Source: Methanobrevibacter sp.
GTDB taxonomy: Archaea > Methanobacteriota > Methanobacteria > Methanobacteriales > Methanobacteriaceae
Direction: 5' to 3'
Assembly: GCF_017431965.1 (NCBI RefSeq)
Contig: NZ_JAFRKB010000033.1
Coordinates: 106,524-170,523, forward strand
Length of the DNA stretch: 64,000 nucleotides
Below, piece after piece: positions 19,948-27,415 of this stretch; the first letter of the stretch is position 1; each line of letters starts with the position of its first letter. The position numbers and the translations under genes were made by a program. The notes beneath the pieces were generated by a model, which ran no database searches, had not been told where the DNA came from, and saw only the letters and a list, made by a program, of their open reading frames with translations.

Positions 19948-20570
19948 ACAGAAATTTAGAAAAAATAGGAATTAATACTGAAGAAAGATATGAATGTATT
20001 TATACAACTATTGACGAAGAAGGCAATAAAAACTCTGCAGCCATTGGATTGAAGTATTTCGGTGAAGATGACATTGGATGTAGAATATTTGAAGGATCCA
20101 AAACCTTAGAAAATATTCAAAAAACAAAAAGATATGTTGTGAACATTACTCAAGACCCTGCAATTTTTACTAAATCAACCATAAGCAAACTTCCGGAGGA
20201 ATACTATACTGATGATGGAGATATAGCTATTTTAAAGGATGCAGGATCATATATTATTGTTGATGTTATTGATATTGATGAGCAGAAAGCCGAAAACACA
20301 CCGATTGATAATGACCAAAGCATTTTCATGATAAGAGGTAAAATACAAGAAATCGTTATTAAAGATGAAAGCATTAAGGCATTTAATCGTGGACTCGGTG
20401 GAATAATTGAATGTCTTGTTAATATTTCAAGATATAAGATTGTTGATGATAAAAAAAGACAAGAGTATATGGATAGAGTCATTGAAAATGATAGAATGAT
20501 TCAAAGAATTGGAAATAGTCAAACAAAAGAAGCAATGAAAATTATCAAAGAGGAATACGAAAAAAATTAA
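19944..20570 (+). CDS. DUF447 family protein, probable FMN-binding
   Basis: A 208-residue protein resembling the archaeal DUF447 family, which adopts the FMN-binding split-barrel fold. Supporting stretches are ERYECIYTTIDEEGNKNSAAIGLKY at the N-terminus, TKRYVVNITQDPAIFTKSTISKLP, DAGSYIIVDVIDIDE and FNRGLGGIIECLVNISRY. The physiological substrate is unknown. It overlaps the 112-residue gene by four bases and converges on the solute-binding protein gene, with a shared hairpin between the stops. Confidence 0.8.
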   Translation: MNRNLEKIGINTEERYECIYTTIDEEGNKNSAAIGLKYFGEDDIGCRIFEGSKTLENIQKTKRYVVNITQDPAIFTKSTISKLPEEYYTDDGDIAILKDAGSYIIVDVIDIDEQKAENTPIDNDQSIFMIRGKIQEIVIKDESIKAFNRGLGGIIECLVNISRYKIVDDKKRQEYMDRVIENDRMIQRIGNSQTKEAMKIIKEEYEKN

Positions 20571-20599
20571 AAAAAAAGCATAGTTAACTAACTATGCTT
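20560..20599 (-). terminator. Hairpin plus T-tract at end of solute-binding protein 1
   Basis: A perfect 10-bp stem AAGCATAGTT/AACTATGCTT with a 4-base loop (20576-20599) spans the stop of the minus-strand gene. On the minus strand a long T-tract follows (20559-20575). It may also stop DUF447 transcripts from the other side. Confidence 0.75.
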
Positions 20600-21563
20600 C
20601 CCAAAACAACTTATCATGAGGAATAACATTCTTCAAAATACCAATGTCAACCTCAAGTTTTTGGAATGCATCCACATCTGCTTTGAAACCGTCATCAATA
20701 CCAGAAATGAATGGGAAACTTTGTAATGATTTAGCTTCTAAATCAGCATCAGAAACAATATCATCAGGTAATAATTCTACCACAGCAGAAGCATTGCCTG
20801 CTTTAATATTATCATTAATGAAATCAGTTGCATTTTCATGAATAGCGATAATATCTTTTACAGTATCTTCATGGTTTTTGATAAAGTCGTCAGATGCAAC
20901 AACCACACAACATGGATGGTTTGGTAAAATTGTAGCTGAATCTTCTAAAACAACGTTGTCAGAATTATTAGCCGCAATACTTACATAAGGTTGGAAAGTA
21001 ATAATACCATCAATCTGTTTGGTTTTTAAAGCATCATTCATAGATGGAACTTTCATAGCAGAAATATTTAAATCATCAGTTGATAATCCATTTTTTTCTA
21101 AGTAATATGTAAGTAAAACATATTGAATTGAAGCTTCACCAGGAGTTGCAATGTTTTTACCTTTTAAATCTGCAGCAGAAGTAATTCCAGAGTCTTTAGT
21201 TACAACAATTCCACTACCATCAGTTTGAGCGGATGAAATAACTTTTACAGGAACTCCTTTTTCAACAGAAGATAAAACAGGAGCAATTCCAACATAACCA
21301 ACATCGACTTCACCACTAGCCATAGCAGTCATCAAGTCTCCACCGTTATTAAACTGAACAAGTTCAGTAGTAATATTTTTTTCAGCAAATTTACCTTGAG
21401 CATCAGCCACAAACAAAGCAGCATCGTGATCAGAAGGTAAATAACCTATCTTTACAGTGTCATCTCCCCCACCTAAAAAATCAAGGAAGCCTGCACTAGC
21501 TGCACCCATTACTAAAAATGCAGTAAGTGCCAACACTAAAACAAATGTAATCTTTTTATTCAT
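20592..21563 (-). CDS. ABC solute-binding protein 1, SsuA/NMT1-like
   Basis: A 323-residue periplasmic-type binding protein. Residues 1-25 form a signal peptide (MNKKITFVLVLALTAFLVMGAASA), then the mature protein begins with VKIGYLPSDHDAALFVADAQG, as in sulfonate, taurine and thiamine-precursor binding proteins. SGEVDVGYVGIAPVL and GKNIATPGEASIQYVLL are ligand-pocket strands. An unusual PNHPCCVVVASD carries a Cys-Cys pair shared with the paralogue at 27408. No permease or ATPase gene is near. The promoter contains the palindrome TAACAATTGTTA at 21648 directly after a TATA-like AAAATATAA. The ATG at 21563 is placed by CGGTGAT. Ligand unknown; a sulfonate or other sulfur compound is my guess. 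Confidence 0.85.
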   Translation of the reverse strand: MNKKITFVLVLALTAFLVMGAASAGFLDFLGGGDDTVKIGYLPSDHDAALFVADAQGKFAEKNITTELVQFNNGGDLMTAMASGEVDVGYVGIAPVLSSVEKGVPVKVISSAQTDGSGIVVTKDSGITSAADLKGKNIATPGEASIQYVLLTYYLEKNGLSTDDLNISAMKVPSMNDALKTKQIDGIITFQPYVSIAANNSDNVVLEDSATILPNHPCCVVVASDDFIKNHEDTVKDIIAIHENATDFINDNIKAGNASAVVELLPDDIVSDADLEAKSLQSFPFISGIDDGFKADVDAFQKLEVDIGILKNVIPHDKLFWEA

Positions 21564-21647
21564 TTATAATCACCGTTTAAATAAGTTAACTTATTTACAA
21601 TATATTACTTTTAAATGAATACTATAAATAAATTACTTTTCAATTAT

Positions 21648-21659
21648 TAACAATTGTTA
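21648..21659. promoter_or_regulatory. Palindromic operator, site 1 (solute-binding protein 1)
   Basis: Perfect 12-bp palindrome TAACAATTGTTA. On the minus strand it directly follows a TATA-like stretch (AAAATATAACAATTG), 85 bp before the start at 21563, a place where a bound protein would block TBP or TFB. Confidence 0.6.
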
Positions 21660-21735
21660 TATTTTGAATCCCCATTTAAACTATTAAATGTCCAAAATAT
21701 ATAAATGTTTTGAAAAAAAATAGCAAAACTTAATC

Positions 21736-21936
21736 TTATCCTCCATAAATAATTTGAATTAACTTAACCTCATCACCATCATTAATCATGCTTTCTTCAA
21801 CTGCTAATTCACCATTTTGCTTTGCAACGATTGTTTGAGCTGATAAACCCAATTCATCCAATAAATCTTGAATTGTGAAGTTTTCTTTTAAATCTCTTTT
21901 TTCATCAATATCTTTAAACTTTAATTCGAATTCCAT
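21736..21936 (-). CDS. ThiS/MoaD-like ubiquitin-fold sulfur carrier
   Basis: A 66-residue beta-grasp protein. It has the usual length, the NFTIQDLLDELGLSAQTIVAKQNGELAVEESMINDGDEVKLIQIIYGG layout of ThiS/MoaD (shown in parts: FTIQDLLDEL, VAKQNGELA, INDGDEVKLI) and the diagnostic C-terminal Gly-Gly. Such proteins are adenylated by an E1-like enzyme and carry sulfur as a thiocarboxylate for cofactor, tRNA or amino-acid sulfur transfer, or modify proteins as SAMPs. An E1-like gene starts 163 bp away on the opposite strand, and both promoters carry the same palindrome. Which pathway it serves is not shown; the neighbours suggest thiol or sulfurtransferase chemistry. Confidence 0.9.
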   Translation of the reverse strand: MEFELKFKDIDEKRDLKENFTIQDLLDELGLSAQTIVAKQNGELAVEESMINDGDEVKLIQIIYGG

Positions 21937-21976
21937 TTTCTCAATACCCCAATATTAAGTTTATACTAATTAAAAT

Positions 21977-21988
21977 TAACAATTGTTA
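21977..21988. promoter_or_regulatory. Palindromic operator, site 2 (ThiS-like gene)
   Basis: Perfect TAACAATTGTTA, 40 bp before the ATG at 21936. On the minus strand it is preceded by AATATAA, the same TATA-operator overlap as at site 1. Confidence 0.6.
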
Positions 21989-22046
21989 TATTAATTTTTA
22001 GAAGGTTTAAATATTTCTATTTTCGACCCAAAAAAATACACAAATA

Positions 22047-22077
22047 TTTATATAATATAAAAAAATAACTATTGTTA
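22047..22077 (+). promoter_or_regulatory. TATA element and palindromic operator, site 3 (E1-like gene)
   Basis: A TATA element (TTTATATAATATAA, 22047-22060) is followed by TAACTATTGTTA at 22066-22077, one base different from the perfect palindrome. It lies 23 bp before the GTG start at 22100, on the transcript side of the TATA box. Confidence 0.55.
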
Positions 22078-22099
22078 TATTACAAAAATAGGTGAAAAA

Positions 22100-22855
22100 G
22101 TGCCAACAAGATATATCGGTGATGGATACTGGGAAATTGCTTCCCGTCAAATGAGTATTGTAACAAGAAGTGAACAGGAAAAATTTAAAGATGCAAAGGT
22201 TACAGTTATTGGCTGTGGCGGAATCGGTGGCGAAACCATTGAAATGCTTGCTAGAATGGGAGTTGGAGAACTTGTTTTAGTAGATAAAGACGCTTTTGAT
22301 TTGTCTAACTTAAATAGACAGACTTTAGCTTCAATAAAAGATTTAGGCCTCGATAAAAGTGCAGTGGCTAAAGAAAAAGTAAGGCTGATTAATCCTTATG
22401 TTAAAGTGACTACATTTAACGAACATATTGATCAAACAAATATCACTAAAGTAATTGAAACATCAGACATTGTGATTGATGCGCTTGACAATGTTTTAAC
22501 AAGAGTCATTGTCTCAAGGGCTGCAAAAGAAAAAGGAATACCTTACATTCATGGTGCAATTCATGGAACTTTAGGTCAAATTACAGTATTTCTACCAAAT
22601 AGCGAAAAAACATATGAAGAAATGTTTAATCTTCCATCAATTGGAAAAGAACTGAATGAAGAAGTTATTGAATCATTAAAAAATGTAACTTCCGGAGTCC
22701 CTCCAGTAATTGGTCCGACACCAAATTTAATTGGTTGTCTTGAAGCTTTTGAAGCATATAAAATCATTACTGGAATTGGAAAAGTAACTGTTGCTCCAAA
22801 AATATTAACATTTGATTTATTAGATTTAAGTTCATTTTCACTAGATGAACTTTAA
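22100..22855 (+). CDS. E1-like ThiF/MoeB/HesA-family protein without zinc cysteines
   Basis: A 251-residue E1-like adenylyltransferase. The ATP-binding motif is VIGCGGIGGE (about 36-45), then LVDKDAFDLSNLNRQTL with the Arg and Asp that contact ATP and the carrier C-terminus, DALDNVLTR, and IHGTLGQITVFLP. MoeB and ThiF normally hold zinc with two CxxC pairs and use a catalytic Cys; here only two cysteines exist, in GCGG and IGCLEA. It probably adenylates the GG-ending carrier encoded 163 bp away. Start is GTG at 22100 with AGGTGA. Its stop lies 5 bp from the convergent FdhD-like stop. Confidence 0.88.
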   Translation: MPTRYIGDGYWEIASRQMSIVTRSEQEKFKDAKVTVIGCGGIGGETIEMLARMGVGELVLVDKDAFDLSNLNRQTLASIKDLGLDKSAVAKEKVRLINPYVKVTTFNEHIDQTNITKVIETSDIVIDALDNVLTRVIVSRAAKEKGIPYIHGAIHGTLGQITVFLPNSEKTYEEMFNLPSIGKELNEEVIESLKNVTSGVPPVIGPTPNLIGCLEAFEAYKIITGIGKVTVAPKILTFDLLDLSSFSLDEL

Positions 22856-22860
22856 ATCAT

Positions 22861-23691
22861 CTATTTTTCTAAATTTACCCTTTCAGGAGCAGTATATACA
22901 GTAAATCTATTATCACGAACAAATCCTACCATTGTAATATTACCTGCTCTTGCCACGTCAATACCTGATGAAGCAGGTGCTGCATTTGAAATTATTATTG
23001 GGATTCCCACCCGAATTACTTTTATTAACATGTCAGCAGGCATTCTTCCACTATATGAAATATAACATTTTGAAAAATCATATCCTTCTTTTGCAGCCGC
23101 TCCAATTACTTTATCAACTGCAACATGGCGGCTTACATCTTCACGAATAATAATATTATCTTTATATTTTAGCTGAGCAACATGAACTCCCGCAGTTTTT
23201 TGCCAAACTTTCGCTTCATTAGTCAAATGTTTTATATCATTGATGACTTGTGTTGCATCAACTGTGAGATTAGACATGTTCGGTTCAATTGTTTTTAGCT
23301 CCGAACGAATCCCACCAGCATTATCTGAATTGACACCCTGATATTCAAGTAATCTGCACACGCAAGCATGTTCACAATTACCTTTCCTCTCTTGAACGAT
23401 GCCTTCTTGCTCCAAATCCTCTTCAGGATCATGGTTAAGATTTGTAGAAACTAAAACATTTGTTCCGTCTAATTTAATTGAGTTAATGTCAGAATAATCT
23501 TTAATTAACCCTTCCCCAAGACAATAACCTACAGCAAAATCTTCTAAATCTTTAGGATATGTTGAAAATTTACGGGGAGGCAAATAATCAATGAATAAGT
23601 AAGTATATTCATCATCAACACTATTTTCTTTAATTTTTTTATATTGACCATCATTCCATTGAATAACATCACTCTGTCTGATAAAATCCAT
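22861..23691 (-). CDS. FdhD-like sulfurtransferase with altered cysteine motif
   Basis: The second half is clearly FdhD: REDVSRHVAVDKVIGAA (canonical EDVGRH..DK), SYSGRMPADMLIKVIRVGIPIIIS and VGFVRDNRFTVYTAPERV. FdhD passes sulfur from IscS to the molybdenum or tungsten cofactor of formate dehydrogenase, using a CxxC loop. Here that loop reads KGNCEHACVCRLLEY, a Cx3CxC arrangement, which is unusual. The ATG at 23691 has GAGGGGT; the longer frame to 23712 overlaps the upstream ligase. It is the last gene of the amidotransferase-ligase-ligase operon, with 10 bp after the GshA-type gene. No formate dehydrogenase genes are in the window, so sulfur transfer to another target is possible. Confidence 0.85.
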   Translation of the reverse strand: MDFIRQSDVIQWNDGQYKKIKENSVDDEYTYLFIDYLPPRKFSTYPKDLEDFAVGYCLGEGLIKDYSDINSIKLDGTNVLVSTNLNHDPEEDLEQEGIVQERKGNCEHACVCRLLEYQGVNSDNAGGIRSELKTIEPNMSNLTVDATQVINDIKHLTNEAKVWQKTAGVHVAQLKYKDNIIIREDVSRHVAVDKVIGAAAKEGYDFSKCYISYSGRMPADMLIKVIRVGIPIIISNAAPASSGIDVARAGNITMVGFVRDNRFTVYTAPERVNLEK

Positions 23692-23701
23692 AAAATACCC
23701 C

Positions 23702-25090
23702 TCATTTGTCAACTAAAGCTAAATTCTCATATTTTTTAAATTCCTCATGCTCATTAAGCTCAACATTCTTTAAATTGTTAATACTGGTTTGTTTATTGTT
23801 TTTAGATAATTCAATATGAGTATTAATGTAACCATTTTGCTTAATCAAATGTAAAAGTCTTTTGCCATATGTCAAATTAGGATTTGAAATGCGATTAAGC
23901 ATTAAATTTAAAGTGTGAAACTCATCAATACCTAATACCTCACACATACCATACATTTCATTAATAATCTCAGATGCCCAATCTTTAATTGTTACTTCAT
24001 TTCCATCCCTAAGTAGTCTCATTGTCTTATCATATGCTCTTTCAGCAGTTCTTTCTTCATTAATCTTAGATTCAATTTGCCATTTATCATAATCAGATTC
24101 GCTTTTAACTAACATATATATTAAAAATAAATGTAAAAATTCCATGTCACGTTTTACAAGACCACATTTATAAAATGGATTAATATCCAATGTTCTTACT
24201 TCAACATATTCAATTCCATCTTCTTTAAGTGATTTTAAGAGATTTTGAGGGTTTTTTGGTTTTAATCTTATTTGAGTATATAACTCTTTTGCTTCAGATA
24301 AGTCTCCATTTTCGATAAATTTCTCAACATCGAAAACGAATTCATCTACCGAATCATATGAAGGATACAAATCCTTTAAATTCTTATATCCACAGGATGC
24401 ATTCCTAAATGAAGGTCCCTTAGTTGAATAGTAACTGCCATAGTTATCCTGAGCATCCATTAAATGTATACAATCATTAGAAAATGTTTTATGGGATCCA
24501 ATTGAACAACCGGTTAAATATATAATCAACCAACAATATCTTAAATAATTCCTAGCAATTTTTAAATAAACCTTATTTTTAAACTCTCTAAAGGTTAACT
24601 CATCGTTATTCATTGAATGTAACTTTTTTAAGAAATCCTCTGAAAATGAAAAATTAAAATGAACACCGGAAATCATTTGTTTTTTAACGCCATATTTCTT
24701 AGCCAAATCTTCACGGTATTTTTGAGAAGATTCACCCTCTTCAGAGTATTTGGCAATTGGAATTTGATCCCAATATGGCAGAATGCATGGAATTGACTGA
24801 AACCAAAGATACTCATTTTCTGGAAGGGATGCATTAACAATATCTGAAAGTAGAGAGAATGTATCAAATGCCTTATCAATATTGTCAAAAGTAGGAGTTA
24901 TTATCTCAATCTGGCTTTCAGAAAAATCTGTTGTGACAACAGGATTTGTTAGCTTATCGCCAAAAATTTCAGGATGCTCTGTCAACGATAGCTTTCCATC
25001 ATCACGAGCCCTCAAGCTTTCCCATTCTATTCCAAATGAACCAGCCAAAATTTCATCTGCAGAAAAATTTGATAGATTTAATAAATTCAT
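23702..25090 (-). CDS. gshA: Glutamate-cysteine ligase, GshA/GshF-type
   Basis: Clear similarity to the E. coli-type gamma-glutamylcysteine ligase and to the N-terminal domain of bacterial GshF. Seen in order: SFGIEWESLRARDDGKLSLT (about 18-37), TTDFSESQIEIITPTFD, ISGVHFNFSFSEDFL, TGCSIGSHK, GPSFRNASCGYKN and EYVEVRTLDINPF. The reaction joins Glu through its gamma-carboxyl to Cys (or another amine) using ATP. No glutathione synthetase domain is attached at 462 residues. This enzyme is rare in methanogens and suggests acquisition from bacteria. GGGGGAT places the ATG at 25090. It lies between the GCS2-like gene (20 bp) and the FdhD-like gene. Confidence 0.88.
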   Translation of the reverse strand: MNLLNLSNFSADEILAGSFGIEWESLRARDDGKLSLTEHPEIFGDKLTNPVVTTDFSESQIEIITPTFDNIDKAFDTFSLLSDIVNASLPENEYLWFQSIPCILPYWDQIPIAKYSEEGESSQKYREDLAKKYGVKKQMISGVHFNFSFSEDFLKKLHSMNNDELTFREFKNKVYLKIARNYLRYCWLIIYLTGCSIGSHKTFSNDCIHLMDAQDNYGSYYSTKGPSFRNASCGYKNLKDLYPSYDSVDEFVFDVEKFIENGDLSEAKELYTQIRLKPKNPQNLLKSLKEDGIEYVEVRTLDINPFYKCGLVKRDMEFLHLFLIYMLVKSESDYDKWQIESKINEERTAERAYDKTMRLLRDGNEVTIKDWASEIINEMYGMCEVLGIDEFHTLNLMLNRISNPNLTYGKRLLHLIKQNGYINTHIELSKNNKQTSINNLKNVELNEHEEFKKYENLALVDK

Positions 25091-25110
25091 TTAATCCCCC
25101 AAAATAACAT

Positions 25111-26511
25111 CTAATACACATTGCTCAATTTACCATAATCCTGAATAAGATCCTCCAATTTAATTCCTTTACGTATGGATGAGATTAAATACCTTCCAGG
25201 ATTTGTATGCTTTTTAATTCTTTCATATAATGGATTTAAAAAGATTTCTTCGCCAAATCCCCTTTCTTTAAGCCCTAATGATGCCAAATCAACTATGTCT
25301 TTTGACAATCTACATAAATCCTTTTTATCTATAAAAGAAGGAGTTTCATTACTTATTAATAATTTTCTAAGTTCGGTTGCAGTATATCCCTTATGATATA
25401 TAATATAATCATTATTTATTAACTCTTCTAAATCATCAAGTTTTTCTTTGAGTCCCAAGTGAAATGCTGCAACTGACATTGAATCTCTAATAGGTTGTGT
25501 GCATACACTTCTGAACTCAACAGTTCCCCGAAATGTTAAATTGATAAATTTAAATGGGCGCAAATATTCTATATCGTCAATGCATGGTGTTATATCTATT
25601 CTTTTATAATCTCCATTGCAATATACTTCACCACGAACATAATCCCTATTAAAATATTCCATCAAGTTCATTGAAGGAAAATTAATATATGCTCCATCAC
25701 GCATTACACAGTAGATATTTAATGATTCCAAATATGATTGCAAATCATTAATATCTTTAAAATCAACATCATACATTCCAATATTATGAGGATTTACACC
25801 ATGAGTTGAATATTCCCATAAAAGATCCCTAAAACAAACTAAATTACTATTTTCATCAAACAATACTGAATTTGAAAACAATAACGCTTTAATAGGTTCA
25901 ACTTTTGAGAAAACATTGATAGTTTTGACTAACTCATCCTTATGTACATCTAACTGAACTTGTGAAGCTGATGAAAACATTCCATATTCTGGATATCTAT
26001 GAAAATACATTGGAATATTTTTATAGTCCTTAAAAGATTTCAAATGATGATATAACATCAGATATCTTTCTGAGGGAATAGGCTGGTGTTCATTATATTT
26101 TCTATAGGGATTAATGCCCATTCCAGTTAATGTATGGTTAAATTCTTCGAAACATTCCTTTGTAAATGAATAATAATCACAAAAACGGTCATTTATCGAA
26201 AACAAATCTTTTTCTCTACCCATTGCAAACTCAATATTGTTATAGGAACAATCATAACAGACAATATCATCATTATTTTTATTTTTAAGAGAAAATACAT
26301 TTCCATCATAATCTATCCCGTCATCTTTGAAATCAGAATATTGTTTTTGGAATTTATCTGTGACCTTATGAACAACATCAAAATCTACAGCTTTTTTGTT
26401 AAGATTGATAATTGGAATTTCAATTTCGATGCCAATGAAATTCTTTTTTTGATTAGTTGGCTTAATAAACTCTTCATACAGCCTATTTCGTATCAGTTCT
26501 CTATTAATCAT
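25111..26511 (-). CDS. GCS2/EgtA-like carboxylate-amine (gamma-glutamyl) ligase
   Basis: A 466-residue ligase of a different type from its neighbour. FIGIEIEIPIINL near residue 25, the SSASQVQLDVHKDELVKTINVFSKVEPI segment in the middle and FRGTVEFRSVCTQP near the C-terminal third match the GCS2 group that includes plant glutamate-cysteine ligase and mycobacterial EgtA. Substrates in this group vary, so the amine partner is unknown. Its ATG overlaps the amidotransferase stop by eight bases, which couples translation. Having two unrelated gamma-glutamyl ligases side by side implies two steps, or two amines, in one pathway. Confidence 0.82.
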   Translation of the reverse strand: MINRELIRNRLYEEFIKPTNQKKNFIGIEIEIPIINLNKKAVDFDVVHKVTDKFQKQYSDFKDDGIDYDGNVFSLKNKNNDDIVCYDCSYNNIEFAMGREKDLFSINDRFCDYYSFTKECFEEFNHTLTGMGINPYRKYNEHQPIPSERYLMLYHHLKSFKDYKNIPMYFHRYPEYGMFSSASQVQLDVHKDELVKTINVFSKVEPIKALLFSNSVLFDENSNLVCFRDLLWEYSTHGVNPHNIGMYDVDFKDINDLQSYLESLNIYCVMRDGAYINFPSMNLMEYFNRDYVRGEVYCNGDYKRIDITPCIDDIEYLRPFKFINLTFRGTVEFRSVCTQPIRDSMSVAAFHLGLKEKLDDLEELINNDYIIYHKGYTATELRKLLISNETPSFIDKKDLCRLSKDIVDLASLGLKERGFGEEIFLNPLYERIKKHTNPGRYLISSIRKGIKLEDLIQDYGKLSNVY

Positions 26512-27301
26512 GAATTTTATCCCCGTTTATTGATTTTAAAAATTCTTCAATAGCTTTTTCATGCTCTTCTGTTAAAATAAATTCATTATCATGTTCCAAG
26601 CTTTCAAAAATAATATTTCCGTCGATTAATCCAAATAGCTTATTTAATTCTACAGGTTTCCAATTTTCATTATCATCTAATGGAGTTGATGCAACTAAAA
26701 ATCCCTCATCGCTTTTTAGATAATATAAGGAATCCCTCATATTTGAATGAATATATGTTAAATCCCCATCGTAAATCATTAAATTAAGTTTATTATTTTT
26801 AGACAAATCCGCTACAATTTCTGTTAATAAATTAAAACGTTCCTTAATAGTTGAAGGAGCATTTTTTGCTTGTTCAAATTCATTAACCTTATCAATAATA
26901 TACAATAAGATTCTTTCAGAATCCGTATCACCTTTTTCATCTCCTTTATATTTATCAAGTTCCGGATAATCAAATATTGTACCATTATGAATTAACATCC
27001 AAGACCTGTTGTTATCATCAAATTCAGTGAAAGGATGGCAATTTGGAGATATTATTTCACCTACAGTAGCTAATCTAATATGGGCAAATACATTTTTTCC
27101 AATAACCGGGTGGGATAATATATCTTTCAAATGTTGACTACATGTTGCTTTAATCGGCTCTTTATCTATAACAAATTCATCAGATTGCATATTAGCCAAT
27201 CCCCATCCATGCGGATGTTCTTCTGAGTGATTATAAAAACATTGTAAACATTCATTTATTTGTTTTGGCGTATTCGAATTAAAACAAAAAATTTCACACA
27301 T
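26504..27301 (-). CDS. Class II glutamine amidotransferase (YafJ/EgtC-like)
   Basis: An Ntn-type amidohydrolase of 265 residues. The start is fixed at the ATG at 27301 by GGGAGGGAT and by Cys2 (MCEIFCFN), which must become the N-terminal nucleophile after Met removal; the longer frame to 27328 would bury it. Other motifs: HPHGWGLA, FAHIRLATVG, NCHPF, MLIHNGTI and KGDTDSERILLYI. EgtC of ergothioneine synthesis uses this fold to remove a gamma-glutamyl group. The same may happen here on the product of one of the two downstream ligases. It is the first gene of the operon and its promoter has two palindromic operators. Confidence 0.88.
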   Translation of the reverse strand: MCEIFCFNSNTPKQINECLQCFYNHSEEHPHGWGLANMQSDEFVIDKEPIKATCSQHLKDILSHPVIGKNVFAHIRLATVGEIISPNCHPFTEFDDNNRSWMLIHNGTIFDYPELDKYKGDEKGDTDSERILLYIIDKVNEFEQAKNAPSTIKERFNLLTEIVADLSKNNKLNLMIYDGDLTYIHSNMRDSLYYLKSDEGFLVASTPLDDNENWKPVELNKLFGLIDGNIIFESLEHDNEFILTEEHEKAIEEFLKSINGDKIHD

Positions 27302-27324
27302 ATTATCCCTCCCATTAATTATTA

Positions 27325-27356
27325 TCACAATTGTTATACTGTGATAACAATTGTTA
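27325..27356. promoter_or_regulatory. Double palindromic operator, sites 4 and 5 (amidotransferase-ligase operon)
   Basis: TCACAATTGTTA (27325-27336, two changes from the perfect form) and perfect TAACAATTGTTA (27345-27356) have centres 20 bp apart, two helical turns, so two dimers could bind one face. On the minus strand both follow TATA-like sequence (TATATAACAATTG, GTATAACAATTG). The distance to the start at 27301 is 23 bp. Confidence 0.65.
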
Positions 27357-27378
27357 TATAATTCATATTATTTAAATA

Positions 27379-27415
27379 TTTTCAAAAAGAGAAGTAGTTA
27401 AAATTAATTAACTAC
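27379..27415 (-). terminator. Hairpin plus T-rich tail after solute-binding protein 2
   Basis: Stem GTAGTTAA/TTAACTAC (27394-27401 and 27408-27415) with a 6-base loop spans the stop; the minus strand continues TTCTCTTTTTG. Confidence 0.65.

Noticed and set aside
25111..27301. Complete ergothioneine pathway
   Set aside because: EgtA-like and EgtC-like genes are present, but no EgtB, EgtD or EgtE-like gene is seen, so ergothioneine itself is not supported.
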